A stretch of DNA of 63,043 bases from GCA-2686265 sp036010965. Lineage in GTDB: Bacteria; Planctomycetota; UBA1135; GCA-002686595. The notes under the pieces were generated by a model, which saw only the letters and a list, made by a program, of their open reading frames with translations, ran no database searches and was not told the origin of the DNA. The stretch covers positions 1 to 63,043 of the forward strand of contig DASCMO010000060.1 in assembly GCA_036010965.1 (NCBI GenBank). Direction: 5' to 3'. The position numbers and the translations under genes were made by a program. This document shows, in pieces, positions 43,181 to 51,263 of the stretch. The stretch's first letter is position 1, and each line of letters begins with the position of its first letter.

Positions 43181-44791
43181 TCAGTTCTCGATGCGCCCGC
43201 CGAACAGGTCGGCGACCTGACCGGTGAAATCGTCCTGGTCCCCGGAGGGAACCGCCGCCACGTCCACGAGCTCTACCTCGACCGGCCGGTCGAGGAGGGC
43301 CGAGAGAGCCTGCGAGCAGCGTTTTCGATTACGGCCGTCGCTCACGAGCGCGCGCTCCCCCTCGCGCAGGTCCTCGCAGTGCACGACGGCGCGCTCCGCG
43401 GTCAACTCGACCATCCGGCCGCGACGCTCGAGGACCTCCCCCAAGGAGGGCAGGCGCTGTGCCAGGTCGGCCAGCAGGGCCTTCCAGGCCTCGGCGACGC
43501 TGGAGCGCACCGCCCTGGAAGCGGGAGCGGCGGGGGCGGAGGCGGGGGCCGGAGCGGCGGGGCGGTCGGCGCGGCCAGCCGCCGGAGTCGCCGCAGGCGA
43601 GGTGCGGGCCGGGGCCGCGGAAGGCGCGGCAGGCGCGGCAGCGCCGCCCGAGGTCCCCAGCCGGGCCTCGAGGGCCTCAAGGCGCGCGACGAGCTCGCCC
43701 ATGGGCAGGGTAGCCTCGGGCCGACAGAGTTCGCAGAGGGTCAGCTCGAGAATCAGGCGCTGCTCCCCGACCACGCGCTGCGCGCGATCGCGGGCGGCCA
43801 GCAGCTCGTCGAGGAAGAGCTCGATGCGCTCGCCACCGAGGGTCTCGGCCTGGGCCGCCAGGGCGGCGCGCACCTCGGGCGGGCTGTCTATGAGGGGCAT
43901 GTCGACGCCGCAATGGGTGACGAGCAGGCAGGAGCGCAAGTGAGCCAGCAGCTCGTCGAGAAGCGCGATGTCGTCGCCGCCGTCGGGCAGGGCCGCGAGG
44001 GCGCCGGCCGCGTCCGCGGCCACCAGCGCGCTGAACACCGCGCCGACGCGTTCGGGATCCGCACCCACCGAGAGGCGTGCAACGTCCTCCAGGCTCGGGC
44101 GCTCACCCGCCAGCGCCAGCAACTGATCGGTCATCGAGAGCGCGTCGCGCATGCTGCCGCGTGCACGGCGGGCGAGGGCCTCACAGACCCCCTCCCCCGG
44201 TTCGATGGACTCGCCGGCCAGGATCTCCCCCAGGCGCGAGGAGATCGTCGCCTCGGGGATGAGCGAGAGGCGCAGCACCTGACAGCGCGAGAGGATCGTG
44301 TCGAGGACCTTGTTCGGCTCGGTGGTGGCGAACACGAACTTGACGTGCGGGGGCGGCTCCTCGAGGGTCTTCAAGAGCGCGTTGAACGCCTGCTTGGAGA
44401 GCATGTGGACCTCGTCCACGATGTAGATCTTGTGCCGCGCGCGCATGGGCACGTAGGTGGCCTGATCGCGCAGGTCGCGGATGTTCTCGACCCCCGTGTG
44501 GGAGGCGGCGTCGATCTCGACGATGTCCACCTCGGAGCCGGCCTCTGCTTCCCTGCAGCGCTCGCACTCACCGCAGGGTTCCACCGTCGGCCCGCGCTCG
44601 CAGTTCAGGCCGCGGGCGAAGATGCGGGCGATGGTCGTCTTGCCCGTGCCGCGCGAGCCGCAAAGCAGGTAGGCGTGGGCGACGCGCCCCTCCTCGATCG
44701 CGCCGGTCAAGGTGCTGCAGACGACTTCCTGGCCGATGATCTCGGTGAAGCGCCGGGGCCGGTACTTGCGGGCGAGGACGAGGTAGGACAT
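43181..44791 (-). CDS. dnaX: DNA polymerase III clamp-loader subunit tau/gamma
   Basis: DnaX is the ATPase of the clamp loader. The product has 536 residues from the ATG at 44791, which gives the standard start MSYLVLARKYRP; the frame remains open through the tRNA genes upstream but that is not coding. Walker A is GSRGTGKTT (45-53), the zinc cysteines are Cys64, Cys73, Cys76 and Cys79, and DEVHMLSKQAFNALLKTLEE carries Walker B and sensor residues. A long Ala/Pro-rich linker (about 385-430) separates the collar from a C-terminal domain that fits tau. The SRP RNA gene lies directly upstream. Confidence 0.95.
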   Translation of the reverse strand: MSYLVLARKYRPRRFTEIIGQEVVCSTLTGAIEEGRVAHAYLLCGSRGTGKTTIARIFARGLNCERGPTVEPCGECERCREAEAGSEVDIVEIDAASHTGVENIRDLRDQATYVPMRARHKIYIVDEVHMLSKQAFNALLKTLEEPPPHVKFVFATTEPNKVLDTILSRCQVLRLSLIPEATISSRLGEILAGESIEPGEGVCEALARRARGSMRDALSMTDQLLALAGERPSLEDVARLSVGADPERVGAVFSALVAADAAGALAALPDGGDDIALLDELLAHLRSCLLVTHCGVDMPLIDSPPEVRAALAAQAETLGGERIELFLDELLAARDRAQRVVGEQRLILELTLCELCRPEATLPMGELVARLEALEARLGTSGGAAAPAAPSAAPARTSPAATPAAGRADRPAAPAPASAPAAPASRAVRSSVAEAWKALLADLAQRLPSLGEVLERRGRMVELTAERAVVHCEDLREGERALVSDGRNRKRCSQALSALLDRPVEVELVDVAAVPSGDQDDFTGQVADLFGGRIEN

Positions 44792-44834
44792 GGCGGTGGG
44801 GACAGGGCAGTCTGCGGGGTCCGCGGAGCGGCGA

Positions 44835-44951
44835 ATCCGCCGGTGGGCCCGGCTTCCGCGCGCATGGGTCGCTGTCCTTAGGGCTGCTCCGTTCCCGGCC
44901 TGACCCGGTTCGAACCCGATCCATCGCTCGGGGCCGGGCCCATCGGCGGAT
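44835..44951 (-). ncRNA. ffs: Bacterial small signal recognition particle RNA (4.5S)
   Basis: On the minus strand the region holds GGTCAGGCCGGGAACGGAGC, the conserved SRP RNA core with the symmetric loop and the GGAA tetraloop closed by CCG/CGG. The 5' and 3' arms pair almost perfectly: TGGGCCCGGC with GCCGGGCCCA, then, after one mismatch, TCCGCCG with CGGCGGA, so the molecule is one long hairpin as expected for domain IV. The ends are approximate; pairing could be extended on both sides (about 44827-44959). Its position before dnaX, ybaB and recR is the same as in Firmicutes (scr-dnaX-ybaB-recR). It would bind Ffh for co-translational targeting to SecY, also encoded in this window. Confidence 0.85.
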
Positions 44952-45040
44952 TTGCCGCTGTGGCCCCGGGGTGTGAGGATACCGATCCTCCGGGCCATCC
45001 GCGAGGGCGGGCCGCTCACGGTCGCCGCGCCACGCGAAGA

Positions 45041-45130
45041 TGGCGGAGAGGGCGGGATTCGAACCCGCGAAGCCGTTGCCGACTTACACGCTTTCCAAGC
45101 GTGCTCCTTCAGCCACTCGGACACCTCTCC
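45041..45130 (-). tRNA. tRNA-Ser (anticodon GGA)
   Basis: The minus strand folds as a tRNA with the long variable arm of serine tRNAs: GGAGAGG acceptor, anticodon loop CTTGGAAAG giving GGA, T-loop GGTTCGAATCC, and an encoded 3' CCA. It reads UCC and UCU. It lies between SRP RNA and a second tRNA-Ser gene. Confidence 0.95.
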
Positions 45131-45210
45131 TGTTCGTTGCTGTGCTTTCCTGCTCGGTCCTGGACCGCCCTGGTCCGTTCTGTACGGCCCGTACGGCGGC
45201 TCACTCGTTC

Positions 45211-45298
45211 TGGCGGAGAGGGAGGGATTTGAACCCCCGGTGGCTTGCACCACGCTGGTTTTCGAAACCAGTCCGTTCAGCCGCTCCGGCACCTCTCC
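45211..45298 (-). tRNA. tRNA-Ser (anticodon CGA)
   Basis: The minus strand has acceptor GGAGAGG/CCTCTCC, a long variable arm, and a seven-base anticodon loop TTCGAAA between CTGGT and ACCAG, so the anticodon is CGA (reads UCG). T-loop GGTTCAAATCC and an encoded CCA are present. It is 80 bases from tRNA-Ser(GGA), and the two share near-identical acceptor and T arms. Confidence 0.95.
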
Positions 45299-45345
45299 GA
45301 GTGGCCCCGCGACCCCGTCGGGGGCCTCGCGAGGCTGTTCTCGAT

Positions 45346-45819
45346 TCATCTCTTACTTCGAAAGAACTCCTGGAGGAGCGCTCGGGCCTCCTCGGCGCAC
45401 ACCCCCTCGACGACCTCGGCGGTGTGGTTCAGGCGCGGATCGGAGAGTACGGCGCCCAGGGAGACGCAGCCCCCGAACTTCGGATCGCGTACGCCCCAGA
45501 CGACGCGCGCCACGCGCGCATGGGAGAGAGCACCGGCGCACATGAAGCAGGGCTCCAGGGTGGTGTAGACGACCGCTCCGGGCAGGCGCATCGCGGCGAG
45601 GGACTGGAACGCCTCGCGCAGGGCGAGCAACTCCGCGTGGGCCGTGGGATCGCACTGCTCGCGAGTCCGGTTGCGTCCTCGGCCGAGTACTTCACCGTCG
45701 AGGACGACCACCGCGCCAACGGGTACCTCATCGCCCTCCTCGGCCGCGCGCGCCTCCATGAGGGCGAGAGCCATGAAGCGCTCGTCCTGCTCTCGTGCCG
45801 CTTCTCCTTGAGTACTCAC
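45346..45819 (-). CDS. tadA: tRNA-specific adenosine deaminase TadA
   Basis: TadA deaminates A34 to inosine in tRNA-Arg(ACG). The protein has 157 residues and the zinc-dependent cytidine-deaminase fold: His61 and catalytic Glu63 in TAHAELLAL, and Cys91/Cys94 in EPCFMCAGAL. The N-terminus carries the substrate-binding helix (ERFMALALMEARAA). The upstream gene on the same strand is tRNA-Arg(ACG), its known substrate, about 50 bases away; downstream are two tRNA-Ser genes. The TadA function is firm; the co-expression with its substrate is inferred from position. Confidence 0.95.
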   Translation of the reverse strand: MSTQGEAAREQDERFMALALMEARAAEEGDEVPVGAVVVLDGEVLGRGRNRTREQCDPTAHAELLALREAFQSLAAMRLPGAVVYTTLEPCFMCAGALSHARVARVVWGVRDPKFGGCVSLGAVLSDPRLNHTAEVVEGVCAEEARALLQEFFRSKR

Positions 45820-45869
45820 AGAGCGCTGACCGCCGCAAGCGAGGCCCCGACCTTGGGCCGGGACTTGGC

Positions 45870-45946
45870 TGGTACACCCCAGAGGATTTGAACCTCTAAC
45901 CTCCTGATCCGTAGTCAGGTGCTCTATCCAATTGAGCTAGGGGTGC
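45870..45946 (-). tRNA. tRNA-Arg (anticodon ACG)
   Basis: The minus strand folds as a 77-base tRNA with acceptor GCACCCC, D-arm TAGCTCAATTGGATAGAG, anticodon loop CTACGGA between CCTGA and TCAGG (ACG), T-loop GGTTCAAATCC and encoded CCA. The first acceptor pair is a G-T wobble. A34 must be changed to inosine to read CGU, CGC and CGA; the enzyme, TadA, is encoded just downstream on the same strand. Confidence 0.96.
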
Positions 45947-46074
45947 GCGAAGGGGTGGCAGGTTGTAGCCCCGGCCCCCGGTCCTGTCAAGCGGTCCGGG
46001 CCCGCGCGCGAGCCCGCCGAGGGACAGGCGCAGTGAGCGCTGGAAACCCGCGCCAGAGCGAGTATTCTGACCCC

Positions 46075-47091
46075 ATGGCCCAGGGCAGCGAAGAACGCCA
46101 CTTGATCAGCTTGCAGGACCTCGGCGATGACGCCCTGAGATCCCTCCTGCAGGCCTCCATTCGCGCCAAAGCCCAGGCGGCCCGCGGCGGACTGGAGGGC
46201 CGGACCGCCGGGATGCTCTTCTTCCGAGGTTCGCTCCGCACGCGCACCTCCTTCGAGGCTGCCGTGCATCAGCTGGGAGGCCACGGGCTAAACCTCAACG
46301 CGGCGACCGACTTCTGGGAGCTCGAGGCGCGCAGCGGCGCGGTCATGGACGGCCGCGCCCCCGAGCACATCCGCGACGCTGCGGAGGTGCTCTCGCGCTA
46401 TCTCGATGTGCTCGCCATCCGCCCAGCGCTCGAGGGCCAGTCCTGGGAGACGGATCGGCGCGACGAGAGCATCCGCGCCTGGGCCGAGCACGCGCGGGTG
46501 CCGGTCATCAACATGGAGAGCGCTCTCTGGCACCCGCTCCAGGCCCTAGCGGACATGATGACCCTCTACGAGAGCCTGGGAGAGTTCGGCGGACGCCGCC
46601 TCGCGATCGTCTGGACACACTCGCCGACGCCCGCCAGCTCGGCCGTCGTGCACTCCCTGCTCACCTCGGCCGTGCGCCTGGGGATGAACGTCTCGATCGC
46701 TCACCCTCCCGGTTACGACCTGGACGGCGAGGTCCTCGGCCGCGCCCAGGCCATGGCCGAGAGCAGCGGAGCCACGATCGAGCTCGGCGCTCCGCGCGAG
46801 GAGGCCGTCGCCGGAGCACACGTCGTCTACGCCCGCTCCTGGCAGTCGATGGAGGACCACGGCAATCCCACCCTGGCCGCCAGCCGGCGCTCGCGCACGG
46901 GAAAGTGGATCATCGACGAGGCCCTGCTGGCCCGCGGGGCCGACGCGCGCCTGATGCACGCCGGTCCCGTGCGTCGAAACCTCGAGGCCACCGACGAGGT
47001 CCTCGACGGCCCCCGCAGCATGATTTACGAGCAGGCCGAGAACCGCCTGCATTCCCAGAAGGCGCTCTTGCTGAGCCTGCTGGGCAACTGA
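46075..47091 (+). CDS. argF': N-acyl-ornithine carbamoyltransferase (predicted N-succinylornithine type)
   Basis: This protein has 338 residues and is a transcarbamoylase with the carbamoyl-phosphate loop SLRTRTSFE (53-61) and NMESALWHPLQALADMM. It resembles the N-acetylornithine enzyme of Xanthomonas (VMDG...EH, RRNLEATDEVLD, EQAENRLHSQKA) more than ordinary ornithine carbamoyltransferase, and lacks the HCLP motif (here MHAGP). At the position of Xanthomonas Glu92 it has Pro96, which in published work marks enzymes using N-succinylornithine. That alignment is from memory. The start is the ATG at 46075; the frame runs further up into the tRNA. It would act in arginine synthesis through an acylated pathway. 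Confidence 0.85.
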   Translation: MAQGSEERHLISLQDLGDDALRSLLQASIRAKAQAARGGLEGRTAGMLFFRGSLRTRTSFEAAVHQLGGHGLNLNAATDFWELEARSGAVMDGRAPEHIRDAAEVLSRYLDVLAIRPALEGQSWETDRRDESIRAWAEHARVPVINMESALWHPLQALADMMTLYESLGEFGGRRLAIVWTHSPTPASSAVVHSLLTSAVRLGMNVSIAHPPGYDLDGEVLGRAQAMAESSGATIELGAPREEAVAGAHVVYARSWQSMEDHGNPTLAASRRSRTGKWIIDEALLARGADARLMHAGPVRRNLEATDEVLDGPRSMIYEQAENRLHSQKALLLSLLGN

Positions 47092-47173
47092 GTCTTTTCC
47101 GAGCGACGTTTTCTCCGAGCGACCACGCCTCGCGCGCGGCCAGCGCTCCTTCACCACGGACTGACACCAACCG

Positions 47174-50100
47174 ATGGCCGACCCGGATTTCGTCCACCTG
47201 CACGTCCACTCCGAGTACAGCCTGCTCGACGGCGCCAACCGCATCCCGAGCCTGGTCGAGGCCTGCGTGGCCGATGGCCAGCGCGCCCTGGCCTTGACCG
47301 ATCACGGCAACATGTTCGGCATCGTACAGCTGTACCGCGAGGCGACGCGGGCCGGCATCAAGCCCCTGCTGGGCTGCGAGATGTACATCGCGCGCCAGTC
47401 CAGGCACCTGCCCCACAGCAAGGCCAAGGGCAACGGCTACAACCACCTGACACTTCTGGCGCGTAATGAAGAGGGATTCGCCAACCTCAAGAAGCTGGCC
47501 ACCGCGGCCTACCTGGAGGGGCTGCATTTCCGGCCGCGCATCGACCGAGAACTCCTGGCACAGCACACGGCGGGCATCAGCTGCCTGTCCGGTTGCCTTT
47601 CGAGCGAATTCAGCCAGCTCTGCGGGATGGGCAAGGAGTCGGAAGCCGAAGACCTGGCCATGTCCTTTCGCGACATGTTCGGTCCGGAGCACTTCTGGCT
47701 CGAACTGCAGCGCAACGGCATCGAGCTGCAGGACACGGTCAACGAGGCCATGGTGCGTATCCATGGTCGCACCGGAATTCCGATGGTCGCCACCAACGAC
47801 GTCCACTACCTGCGACGCGAGGACTGCGATGCTCAGGACGTTCTACTCTGCATCAACACGCAGGCAAAGCGCGACGAGCCTGGGCGCTTCAAGTTCGACA
47901 CGAACACGCTCTTCTTCGCCTCGCGCGCCGAGATGGCGGACATGTTCCGTGACCTGCCGGAGACGCTGAAGGCGACCGCCGAGGTGGCCGAGCAGATCGA
48001 TTTCGAGATGAAGTTCGGCGAGTACCACCTGCCGATCTTCGCTCCGGAGAACGGGAAGACTGCTGATGAGGTGTTCGATGAACTCCTCGAAGAAGGCTTG
48101 GGCCGCCTCTACGGCCGCGACCACAGGGAGGCTCGCGAGCGGCTGGAATCCGAGAAGCGGGTGATCCGAGAGCTCGGTTTCGTCTCCTACTTCCTGATCG
48201 TCTGGGACCTGATCCGCTGGGCGCGCGACCACGACATCTCCGTGGGTCCCGGACGCGGATCGGCGGCGGGATCGATCGTCGCCTACCTGCTCGACATCAC
48301 GCGCGTCTGCCCCCTGCGCTACGGGCTGCTGTTCGAGCGCTTCCTCAACAGCGCGCGCGTCTCGATGCCCGACATCGACATCGACTTCTGCAAGGACGGG
48401 CGCGAACGGGTCCTGCAGTACACGCGCGACCGCTACGGCGAGGAGAACGTCGCCCAGATCGTCACCTTCGGGACCATGAAGTCCCGCACGGTCGTGCGGG
48501 ACGTCGGGCGAGTTCTTGAGGTGCCGCTCAAGGATGTCGACCGCATCGCAAAGAATATCCCCCAGGGGCCGGGCGCGCCCAACCTCTCGGCGGCGCTCTC
48601 CAGCGATCCCGAGCTCAAAGAGTTTTCCAAGCAGCCCGAATTCTCGGAGCTCTTCGAGCTCTCCATCACCCTCGAGGGCATCACGCGCCACGTTTCCACG
48701 CACGCCGCCGGCGTCGTGATCGCCGACCGCCCCATAGCAGAGTACGTCCCCCTCGCCAAGAACGGCGACGACGTGACGACCCAGTGGCAGGCGCCCGAAC
48801 TCGAGGACCTCGGCCTGCTCAAGATGGATTACCTGGGTCTGCGAACCCTGACCATCATCGACGGCACCCTCGCAAACGTCACTCGTCGGGGTGGCTCGGC
48901 GCCCGAGATCGAGACCTTGCCCCTCGACGACGCAGCGACCTTCGCCCTGCTGCTGTCGGGCGAGACTCAGGGTGTGTTCCAGCTCGAGTCGGACGGGATG
49001 CGCAAGCTGATCACGCGCCTGAAGCCCGACTGCTTCGAGGACTTGATCGCCATCCTCGCGCTCTATCGGCCCGGCCCCCTGGAATCAGGAATGGCCGACA
49101 TGTTCTGCCGCCGCAAGCACGGAGAAGAGCCGATCGTCTACCCTCACCCCAGCACGGAGCAGATCCTGAAGGACACCTACGGGTGCATCGTCTACCAGGA
49201 GCAGGTGATGCTGATCTCCAACAACCTGGCCAACTTCTCGCTGAACGAGGCGGACAACCTGCGCAAGGCCATGGGCAAGAAGAAGCCCGAGATCATGGAG
49301 CGCTTCTCGACGACCTTCCTCGAGGGAGCTCAGAAGAACGGCTGTGAGCGCTCCGTTGCGCAGGATGTCTGGGACAACATGGTCAAGTTCGGAGGTTACG
49401 GCTTCAACAAGTCCCACTCGACCGCCTACGCCTTGATCAGCTACCAGACGGCGTACCTCAAGGCCCACCACCGGGCCGATTTCATGGCCGCCAACCTGAC
49501 CTGCGAGATGGGCGATTCGGACAAGGTGAAGCTCCTCTGCGATGATGCGCGCGGAGCCGGTATTGCCATCCTGCCCCCCGCCATCGAGAGTTCCAACTGG
49601 GGCTTCGAGACCGAGGGCAAGGGCATCCGCTTTGGCATGGGCGCCGTGAAGGGCACCGGCTCGAAGGCCATCGAAGCGTTGGTGGACGCGCGCGAGGCGG
49701 TCGCGAACGCAGGGCTTCCCCCCACTCTCAACGAGCTGTGCCGCCAGGCGGACCCGTCGGCCGTGGGACGGGTAGCCTGGGAGGCCCTGATCAAGGCCGG
49801 CGCCTTCGACGCGGGCGGACACAATCGCGGCGCAGTCCTGCACACCCTCGGAGCCGCCCTGGCCGACGGCGCCCGTGCCGCCGAGGACCGCCGCGCCGGG
49901 CAAGGCGACCTCTTCGCACTCGCCCAGGCCACAGGCGAGGCTGTGCGCGAGGAAGCGCGAGACGGCATCGACGACCGCCAGGCCTGGGACAGCGCCGACA
50001 CCTTGCGCGCGGAGTACGAGGCGATCGGCTTCTACCTCAGCGGGCATCCCCTCGAGGATCGGGCGGGATTGATGGCCATGCTCTCCACGGTGCCTACAAA

Positions 50101-50635
50101 CGAGCTCGAACGACTCTCCGACGGCGCACAGGTGAGCCTGGCGGGGCTGATCGTCGGTCTGTCCCAGGTACTGGTCAAGACGGGCAAGCTGGCGGGGCGC
50201 AAGATGGCGCGCTTCCGCCTCGAAGACCTGCACGGGGCTGTCAATGTGATCTGCTTCCCGCGCACCTTTGAAGAGTGCGCGGGCGATCTTGAGGATGGGG
50301 CCGTGGTCGTCGCCCGAGGGAAACTCGAAACCGATGGAGAGGAGCCCACCCTGATCCTCTCGGAGCTCATGACCGTCGAAGCCGCCCTCGGTCGCTTCGA
50401 AGGCAGCGTGGTCCTGTCCCTGACACCGGAGGACACGGCGCTCCTTCCACGCATCAAGCAGATCCTCAGCGAGCACCGAGGCAAGCGTCACGTCTACCTT
50501 CAGGTCACAGGAACCGACGGCTCCGTGCGCCGCGTGCGCGCCGGCGGCGATTGCACGGTCACCATCACCGCCGAGCTCACCAGCGAGGTTGACAAGGTCT
50601 TGGGGCGCGGACGAATGAAGCTGGCGCGACTCTAG
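47174..50635 (+). CDS. dnaE: DNA polymerase III alpha subunit
   Basis: DnaE is the replicative polymerase. The protein has 1153 residues: PHP domain (1 to about 280), palm/fingers with MPDIDIDFCKDGRERV (catalytic Asp), a tandem helix-hairpin-helix region, and an OB domain (VSLAGLIVGLSQV, KMARFRLEDLHGAVNV). The PHP metal ligands that E. coli has lost are intact here: HLHVHSEYSLLDG (His10, His12), LTDHGNM and NDVHY, so the domain may be an active 3'-5' exonuclease. The gene follows argF' by 82 bases on the plus strand. A perfect palindrome follows the stop. Confidence 0.96.
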   Translation: MADPDFVHLHVHSEYSLLDGANRIPSLVEACVADGQRALALTDHGNMFGIVQLYREATRAGIKPLLGCEMYIARQSRHLPHSKAKGNGYNHLTLLARNEEGFANLKKLATAAYLEGLHFRPRIDRELLAQHTAGISCLSGCLSSEFSQLCGMGKESEAEDLAMSFRDMFGPEHFWLELQRNGIELQDTVNEAMVRIHGRTGIPMVATNDVHYLRREDCDAQDVLLCINTQAKRDEPGRFKFDTNTLFFASRAEMADMFRDLPETLKATAEVAEQIDFEMKFGEYHLPIFAPENGKTADEVFDELLEEGLGRLYGRDHREARERLESEKRVIRELGFVSYFLIVWDLIRWARDHDISVGPGRGSAAGSIVAYLLDITRVCPLRYGLLFERFLNSARVSMPDIDIDFCKDGRERVLQYTRDRYGEENVAQIVTFGTMKSRTVVRDVGRVLEVPLKDVDRIAKNIPQGPGAPNLSAALSSDPELKEFSKQPEFSELFELSITLEGITRHVSTHAAGVVIADRPIAEYVPLAKNGDDVTTQWQAPELEDLGLLKMDYLGLRTLTIIDGTLANVTRRGGSAPEIETLPLDDAATFALLLSGETQGVFQLESDGMRKLITRLKPDCFEDLIAILALYRPGPLESGMADMFCRRKHGEEPIVYPHPSTEQILKDTYGCIVYQEQVMLISNNLANFSLNEADNLRKAMGKKKPEIMERFSTTFLEGAQKNGCERSVAQDVWDNMVKFGGYGFNKSHSTAYALISYQTAYLKAHHRADFMAANLTCEMGDSDKVKLLCDDARGAGIAILPPAIESSNWGFETEGKGIRFGMGAVKGTGSKAIEALVDAREAVANAGLPPTLNELCRQADPSAVGRVAWEALIKAGAFDAGGHNRGAVLHTLGAALADGARAAEDRRAGQGDLFALAQATGEAVREEARDGIDDRQAWDSADTLRAEYEAIGFYLSGHPLEDRAGLMAMLSTVPTNELERLSDGAQVSLAGLIVGLSQVLVKTGKLAGRKMARFRLEDLHGAVNVICFPRTFEECAGDLEDGAVVVARGKLETDGEEPTLILSELMTVEAALGRFEGSVVLSLTPEDTALLPRIKQILSEHRGKRHVYLQVTGTDGSVRRVRAGGDCTVTITAELTSEVDKVLGRGRMKLARL

Positions 50636-50639
50636 ACAC

Positions 50640-50661
50640 GATGGCTGCGATCGCAGCCATC
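50640..50661 (+). terminator. 22-bp palindrome after dnaE
   Basis: The sequence GATGGCTGCGA is followed at once by its reverse complement, giving a perfect 22-base palindrome five bases after the dnaE stop. Folded as RNA it makes a GC-containing hairpin with a GATC loop; no T tract follows, so termination may need Rho. The remaining 158 bases up to rplQ show no gene. Confidence 0.55.
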
Positions 50662-50786
50662 TGCTCCTCGATACGCGGCATGCGCCCCTACCCGCAGTAG
50701 CAAGTTCCTGCGCTTACGGCGCTTGCGAGTGCATCCAATTCAGCCTGGATCAGTCACCAGGCATGCGTACCTGGGTGGACACTTGT

Positions 50787-50814
50787 GCGCGAGAAGTGGT
50801 GGCCTCTCTCGCGC
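50787..50814 (-). terminator. Hairpin downstream of rplQ
   Basis: GCGCGAGA (50787-50794) pairs with TCTCGCGC (50807-50814) around a 12-base loop, six bases past the end of rplQ on the minus strand. There is no clear T run. It is the best candidate for the end of the ribosomal super-operon. Confidence 0.5.
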
Positions 50815-50819
50815 TCGGA

Positions 50820-51227
50820 CTACTCGCTCGCAGCAGTCTCTGCGGGGAGCGAATCTTCTTCGCTCACCGTGCGCTCGACGAACTCAAGGATCGCCCGCTC
50901 CCCGTTGTCACCCAGACGGCGACGCGAGAGCTTGAGGACCCTGCAGTAGCCCCCAGGCCGCTCCTTGAAGCGCGGGCCAAGGACGTCGAACAGCTTGTCC
51001 ACCGCGTCGGTGTTCCGCAGGGCGGCGAAGGCACGTCGGCGGTTGTGGGTGTTCACCTCACCGGCGAGCGTGACGAGCTTCTCGATGTAGGGCTTGACGG
51101 CCTTGGCCTTCTGCACCGTCGTCACGATCCGCTCGTGCTCGATGAGCGAGGCCATCATGTTCCGGCGCATGGCCGTCCGATGACTGGCTGTCCGCCCTAG
51201 CTTGCTTCCGGCTACTCGATGTCGCAT
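50820..51227 (-). CDS. rplQ: 50S ribosomal protein L17
   Basis: L17 has 135 residues and the conserved start MRHRVAGSKLGRTASHRTAMRR with MMASLIEHERIVTTVQKAK. An acidic C-terminal tail of about 17 residues extends it beyond the common core. It is the last gene of the ribosomal super-cluster and follows rpoA by 36 bases, as in most bacteria. Confidence 0.97.
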   Translation of the reverse strand: MRHRVAGSKLGRTASHRTAMRRNMMASLIEHERIVTTVQKAKAVKPYIEKLVTLAGEVNTHNRRRAFAALRNTDAVDKLFDVLGPRFKERPGGYCRVLKLSRRRLGDNGERAILEFVERTVSEEDSLPAETAASE

Positions 51228-51263
51228 GGCAATCTCCGCAGTCTCTTCCTCGACAAGGAGGAG

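Noticed and set aside
44792..45349. Extension of dnaX to a 722-residue protein
   Set aside because: The extra frame covers two tRNA genes and the SRP RNA; DnaX homology begins at 44791.
45919..46074. Longer argF' start at 45919
   Set aside because: It would begin inside tRNA-Arg; the ATG at 46075 matches the family start.
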